The notes under the pieces: generated by a model
What the model saw: only the letters and a program-made list of their open reading frames with translations
Told to the model about the DNA's origin: nothing
Database searches by the model: none
Source of the DNA: an uncultured Thermoanaerobaculia bacterium
GTDB taxonomy: Bacteria; Acidobacteriota; Thermoanaerobaculia; Multivoradales; Multivoraceae
Length of the DNA stretch: 64,000 bases
Assembly (NCBI GenBank): GCA_951813015.1
Contig: CATOTG010000008.1
Location: 62,001 to 126,000, forward strand
Direction: 5' to 3'
Made by a program: the position numbers and the translations under genes
Shown: positions 61,503 through 64,000 of the stretch, piece after piece
Layout of the letters: the number at the start of each line of letters is the position of its first letter
Position numbering within the stretch: position 1 is the stretch's first letter

Positions 61503-63764
61503 TCAGCCGCCGTTCAGCGCGGCGAGGACCCTGGGCGGCGTCATCGGCAGTTGCGCCGGTCGCGCGCCGCAGGCGTCGGCGATCGCATTGGCGATCGCAG
61601 CCGCGGTGGGGACGACCGGCGGTTCCCCGACGCCGCGAGCGCCGAAGGGCCCGTGTTCCGACGGCACCTCGACCAGGACCGTCTCGAGTTCGGCCGGACC
61701 CTGGCCGAAGTCGGGCAGGGCGTAGTCATTCAATGTCGCGGTCAACAACTGGCCGTCTTCGCTGTACGCCATCTCCTCGTAGAGCGCCCAGCCGACGCCC
61801 TGCAGGGCGCCGCCCATCATCTGACCCTCGACGGCGGCCGGATTGATCGCCCGGCCGCAGTCCTGGATGACGACGACCCGCTCGACGTCGACCCGTCCGG
61901 TCTCCCGGTCGACCCGCACCTCGGCAAGCTGGGCGCAGAAGCCCGGCGCCTGACTCGTCTGGGCGTGCCGGCCGTGACCGAAGACCGGCGCCTGCCGCCC
62001 GCCGAAGCGCATCGTCCGCTGGGCGATCTTGCGCAGTGGAATCGCCTTGTCGGGCGAGCCCTTGACCTGCACCGCGCCGTCCTTGATCTCGAGATCCTCG
62101 GGGTCCGCTTCGAACGTTTCGGCCGCGAGTTCCAGCGTCTGGCGGCGTGCCTCCCGGGCCGCCTGGATGACGGGCGGGCCGACCGTGTAGATCGTCTTGC
62201 TGCCGCCCGAAGCGCCGGCGTACGGCCCCGACGACGTGTCGCCCGTTGCGACGGTGACCTTGTCCGGGTCGACTCCGAACGCCTCGGCCGCCATCAGGGC
62301 CATGCTCGTGTTCGTTCCGTTGATGTCGGCCGTGCTGATGTGGACCTTCAGCGTGCCGTCCGTCTGCAACGCACAGGCGGCGGAAGCCGGCTCCGTGCCG
62401 CCGGGCCAGGCGCCGAGCGCGATGCCGATGCCCCGTCCCTCGGCGCGCGCCTGCGCGCGGTTCTGCCACGCCGGATGATCGCGAAGAGCTTCCAGGACCT
62501 GCCGCTGACCCATCCCGGCCCAGGGCATCCCGGACGCCATCGGGTTGCCTGCCTCCGAGGCGTTCTGCAGTCGGAACTCGACCGGGTCGAGGTCGAGTTC
62601 GCGAGCGAGCAGGTCGAGAACCGTTTCCACGACGAAGGCCGCCTGGGGAGCGAGCGGCGCCCGGTAGGCGCCGACCGACGGCTTGTTCGTCGTCACCTCG
62701 AAGCCGCCCACCGCCTGGTTGGGGGTCTGATAGGAGCTTCCCAGCAGGGTCCCGGCCAGGGCGGTCATCGACGAAGGAAAACAGCCGCAGTCGATCGCCA
62801 GGTCGGCCTCTAGAGCAGTGAGCTCTCCACTGCGCTTCGCTCCGGCCCGAATCGTGATCCGGGTCGAAGGGGCGGGTGTCGCCGCCAGCATCTCTTCGGT
62901 CCGGGTCATCACGAGGCGGACGGGCCGCTGGTGCTTTGTGGAAGCAAGCGCGAGGAGAGGCTCGTACAGCACGAACTTGCCGCCGAAACCGCCGCCGACC
63001 GGAGTGCCGATCACCTTGACCTGGTCCTGGGACAGGCCGACCATTCCGGCAACCGCGTCGCGAACGAAGAAGGGCGCCTGGGTCGAGCTGTAGACGGTCA
63101 TCCCGTTGCCCATCGGGTCCGGGTCGATCAGGGCGGCGTGGGGCTCGAGGTAGGACTGATGGACGGACGCCGTGTGGAAGACCCTTTCGACGACCGCGTC
63201 CGCCTCGGCGAAGCCGCGGTCGAGATCGCCGCGCTCGAAGCGCATCGCGTTCGTCACGTTGGGCGACGAGGACGCCGCTTCGTCTTCCTCCGACACGTCG
63301 CCGGCCCCGTGCGCGGCTGCCTCCTCGGACTGGCCGGGGAGGCCGTCCGGCCAGACGGCGGGCGCGTCGGCCGCCTCCGCCTGCTCGATCGTCACGACCG
63401 CCTCGAGCGGCTCGTAGTCGACGAGGACGGCTTCGGCGCCGTCTGCCGCAGCCGCTTCGTTCTCGGCGAGAACGAGGGCCACCGGGTGACCGACGAAGAT
63501 GACCCGCTCGCGCGCGAGAAGGAGCGTCGGCCGGTTCCGGGCCGGCAGTTCCGGCAGGTCGGCGGCGGTGATCACGGCGGCGACCCCCGGGATCGCCTCC
63601 GCGGCGGCGGTGTCGACGCTCAGCACTTCGGCGTGGGCATGCGGGCTGGTGACCAGGCGGGCGTGAAGCAGCCCCGGCCGGTCGAGGTCGCCGCAGAAGC
63701 GCAGCGATCCCTTGACCTTGGGTTCGCCCTCAAGCAGTTTCGTGGGTGTACCGATCGCCGCCAT
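61503..63764 (-). CDS. Xanthine dehydrogenase/CoxL-family molybdopterin-binding subunit
   Basis: 753 residues. Typical layout: GSLRFCGDLDRPGLLHARLVTSPHAHA near the N-terminus, VGHPVALVLAE, SYLEPHAAL, the molybdopterin loop TPVGGGFGGKF, VGAYRAPLAPQAAF, and the C-terminal GARGVGEPPVVP with the catalytic glutamate. It lacks the CoxL AYRCSFR loop, so it is not form-I CO dehydrogenase; a hydroxylase of an aromatic or heterocyclic compound is likelier. The small Fe-S and FAD subunits are not in the window and may lie to the right. Residues ~150-170 carry an acidic insert. Confidence 0.92.
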   Translation of the reverse strand: MAAIGTPTKLLEGEPKVKGSLRFCGDLDRPGLLHARLVTSPHAHAEVLSVDTAAAEAIPGVAAVITAADLPELPARNRPTLLLARERVIFVGHPVALVLAENEAAAADGAEAVLVDYEPLEAVVTIEQAEAADAPAVWPDGLPGQSEEAAAHGAGDVSEEDEAASSSPNVTNAMRFERGDLDRGFAEADAVVERVFHTASVHQSYLEPHAALIDPDPMGNGMTVYSSTQAPFFVRDAVAGMVGLSQDQVKVIGTPVGGGFGGKFVLYEPLLALASTKHQRPVRLVMTRTEEMLAATPAPSTRITIRAGAKRSGELTALEADLAIDCGCFPSSMTALAGTLLGSSYQTPNQAVGGFEVTTNKPSVGAYRAPLAPQAAFVVETVLDLLARELDLDPVEFRLQNASEAGNPMASGMPWAGMGQRQVLEALRDHPAWQNRAQARAEGRGIGIALGAWPGGTEPASAACALQTDGTLKVHISTADINGTNTSMALMAAEAFGVDPDKVTVATGDTSSGPYAGASGGSKTIYTVGPPVIQAAREARRQTLELAAETFEADPEDLEIKDGAVQVKGSPDKAIPLRKIAQRTMRFGGRQAPVFGHGRHAQTSQAPGFCAQLAEVRVDRETGRVDVERVVVIQDCGRAINPAAVEGQMMGGALQGVGWALYEEMAYSEDGQLLTATLNDYALPDFGQGPAELETVLVEVPSEHGPFGARGVGEPPVVPTAAAIANAIADACGARPAQLPMTPPRVLAALNGG

Positions 63765-63874
63765 GGGTTGTCTCCGTGCTGTCGCCGCCGGTGGACGGTG
63801 AGTCCGTTGGTCGGGATTGTGGGGGCGATTGTACGGAACCGGAGTCGCAAGGGAAGAGCGGCTTCGCAGCGGAG

Positions 63875-63910
63875 AAAAAAAGAGCCCCGAGGCGTATCCG
63901 CCTCGGGGCT
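63875..63910 (-). terminator. Rho-independent terminator of a gene beyond the right edge
   Basis: AGCCCCGAGGCG (63883-63894), loop TATC and CGCCTCGGGGCT (63899-63910) form a perfect 12-bp stem. On the minus strand it is followed by T7 (63875-63881). It terminates a minus-strand gene entering from the right. The rest of 63765-64000 holds no gene. Confidence 0.9.
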
Positions 63911-64000
63911 CCGTCGACGCTCGTGGACCGCGGTTTGCGCGGCTCGGCTGAGCGTGATTCTGGCCGATGGGATGGCGTGGGATCGTTTCCCGAAGGAGAT

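Noticed and set aside
1..64000. tRNA, rRNA or other structured RNA genes
   Set aside because: I looked for tRNA T-loop-like GGTTCGA(A/T)(T/C)C contexts and conserved rRNA stretches and saw none with supporting structure.

Overview
The window is a high-GC bacterial chromosome segment, most likely from an Acidobacteriota genome close to Thermoanaerobaculia. The pointers are a VWFA-related protein of the acidobacterial type (12383-14182), a GWxTD plus VWFA protein (40596-43254), a DUF1592/DUF1552 gene pair (17983-21703) and small secreted proteins ending in a '..LWFF..NAEVLVKVLxGC..NG' domain. This assignment is inference from gene families. Several genes carry single-base frameshifts, densest at 55.7-61.2 kb, so either real decay or indel errors in the assembly must be kept in mind.

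Left end (1-11.1 kb): a type III-B (Cmr) CRISPR-Cas locus. A truncated Cmr6-Cmr1 fusion is followed by a CARF-HEPN accessory ribonuclease, cas1, cas2, a leader and an array of seven full 37-bp repeats plus a broken eighth. The array is cut by a complete IS4-type element, which abuts an IS5 transposase remnant. Then come a DUF222-HNH endonuclease gene, an isolated degenerate CRISPR repeat, a Uma2 endonuclease gene and cas6. The order suggests one cas locus opened up by mobile elements.

11-34 kb: mostly housekeeping and secreted functions. These are rhodanese and MOSC proteins, the VWFA protein, an alpha/beta hydrolase, a membrane protein, a VOC protein, an M23 peptidase, the DUF1592/DUF1552 pair, secreted-protein genes, a DUF4143 ATPase, an aminotransferase and PfkB kinase separated by a 117-bp tandem duplication, an ABC-2 exporter, a metal hydrolase, a ferredoxin, an NTF2-like protein, a large alpha/beta hydrolase and a PQQ-propeller protein.

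34.4-39.8 kb: a four-gene, overlapping minus-strand operon encoding a GHKL-type ATPase, two proteins I do not recognise, and a C5 DNA methyltransferase. The ATPase gene contains a run of 17 G (C on the coding strand), a classic phase-variation substrate. This is the best candidate for an undescribed defence or restriction-like system.

39.8-47.1 kb: DNA-3-methyladenine glycosylase I, the GWxTD/VWFA gene (frameshifted), an acyl-CoA carboxylase carboxyltransferase, an amidohydrolase and a glyoxalase II.

47.1-54.2 kb: a mosaic of duplicated gene pieces. Three near-identical copies of a coiled-coil plus PD-(D/E)XK-like protein differ mainly in the number of heptads. Among them lie fragments of glyoxalase II, cytochrome, substrate-binding protein, Fic, enolase-superfamily and secreted-protein genes. 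A dispersed element of about 125 bp recurs here and at two distant sites.

54.2-64 kb: a quinoprotein dehydrogenase cluster (cytochrome c, periplasmic binding protein, decayed PQQ dehydrogenase), a decayed methyltransferase, a frameshifted multi-pass membrane protein, a molybdopterin-binding dehydrogenase large subunit, and a terminator belonging to a gene beyond the right edge.
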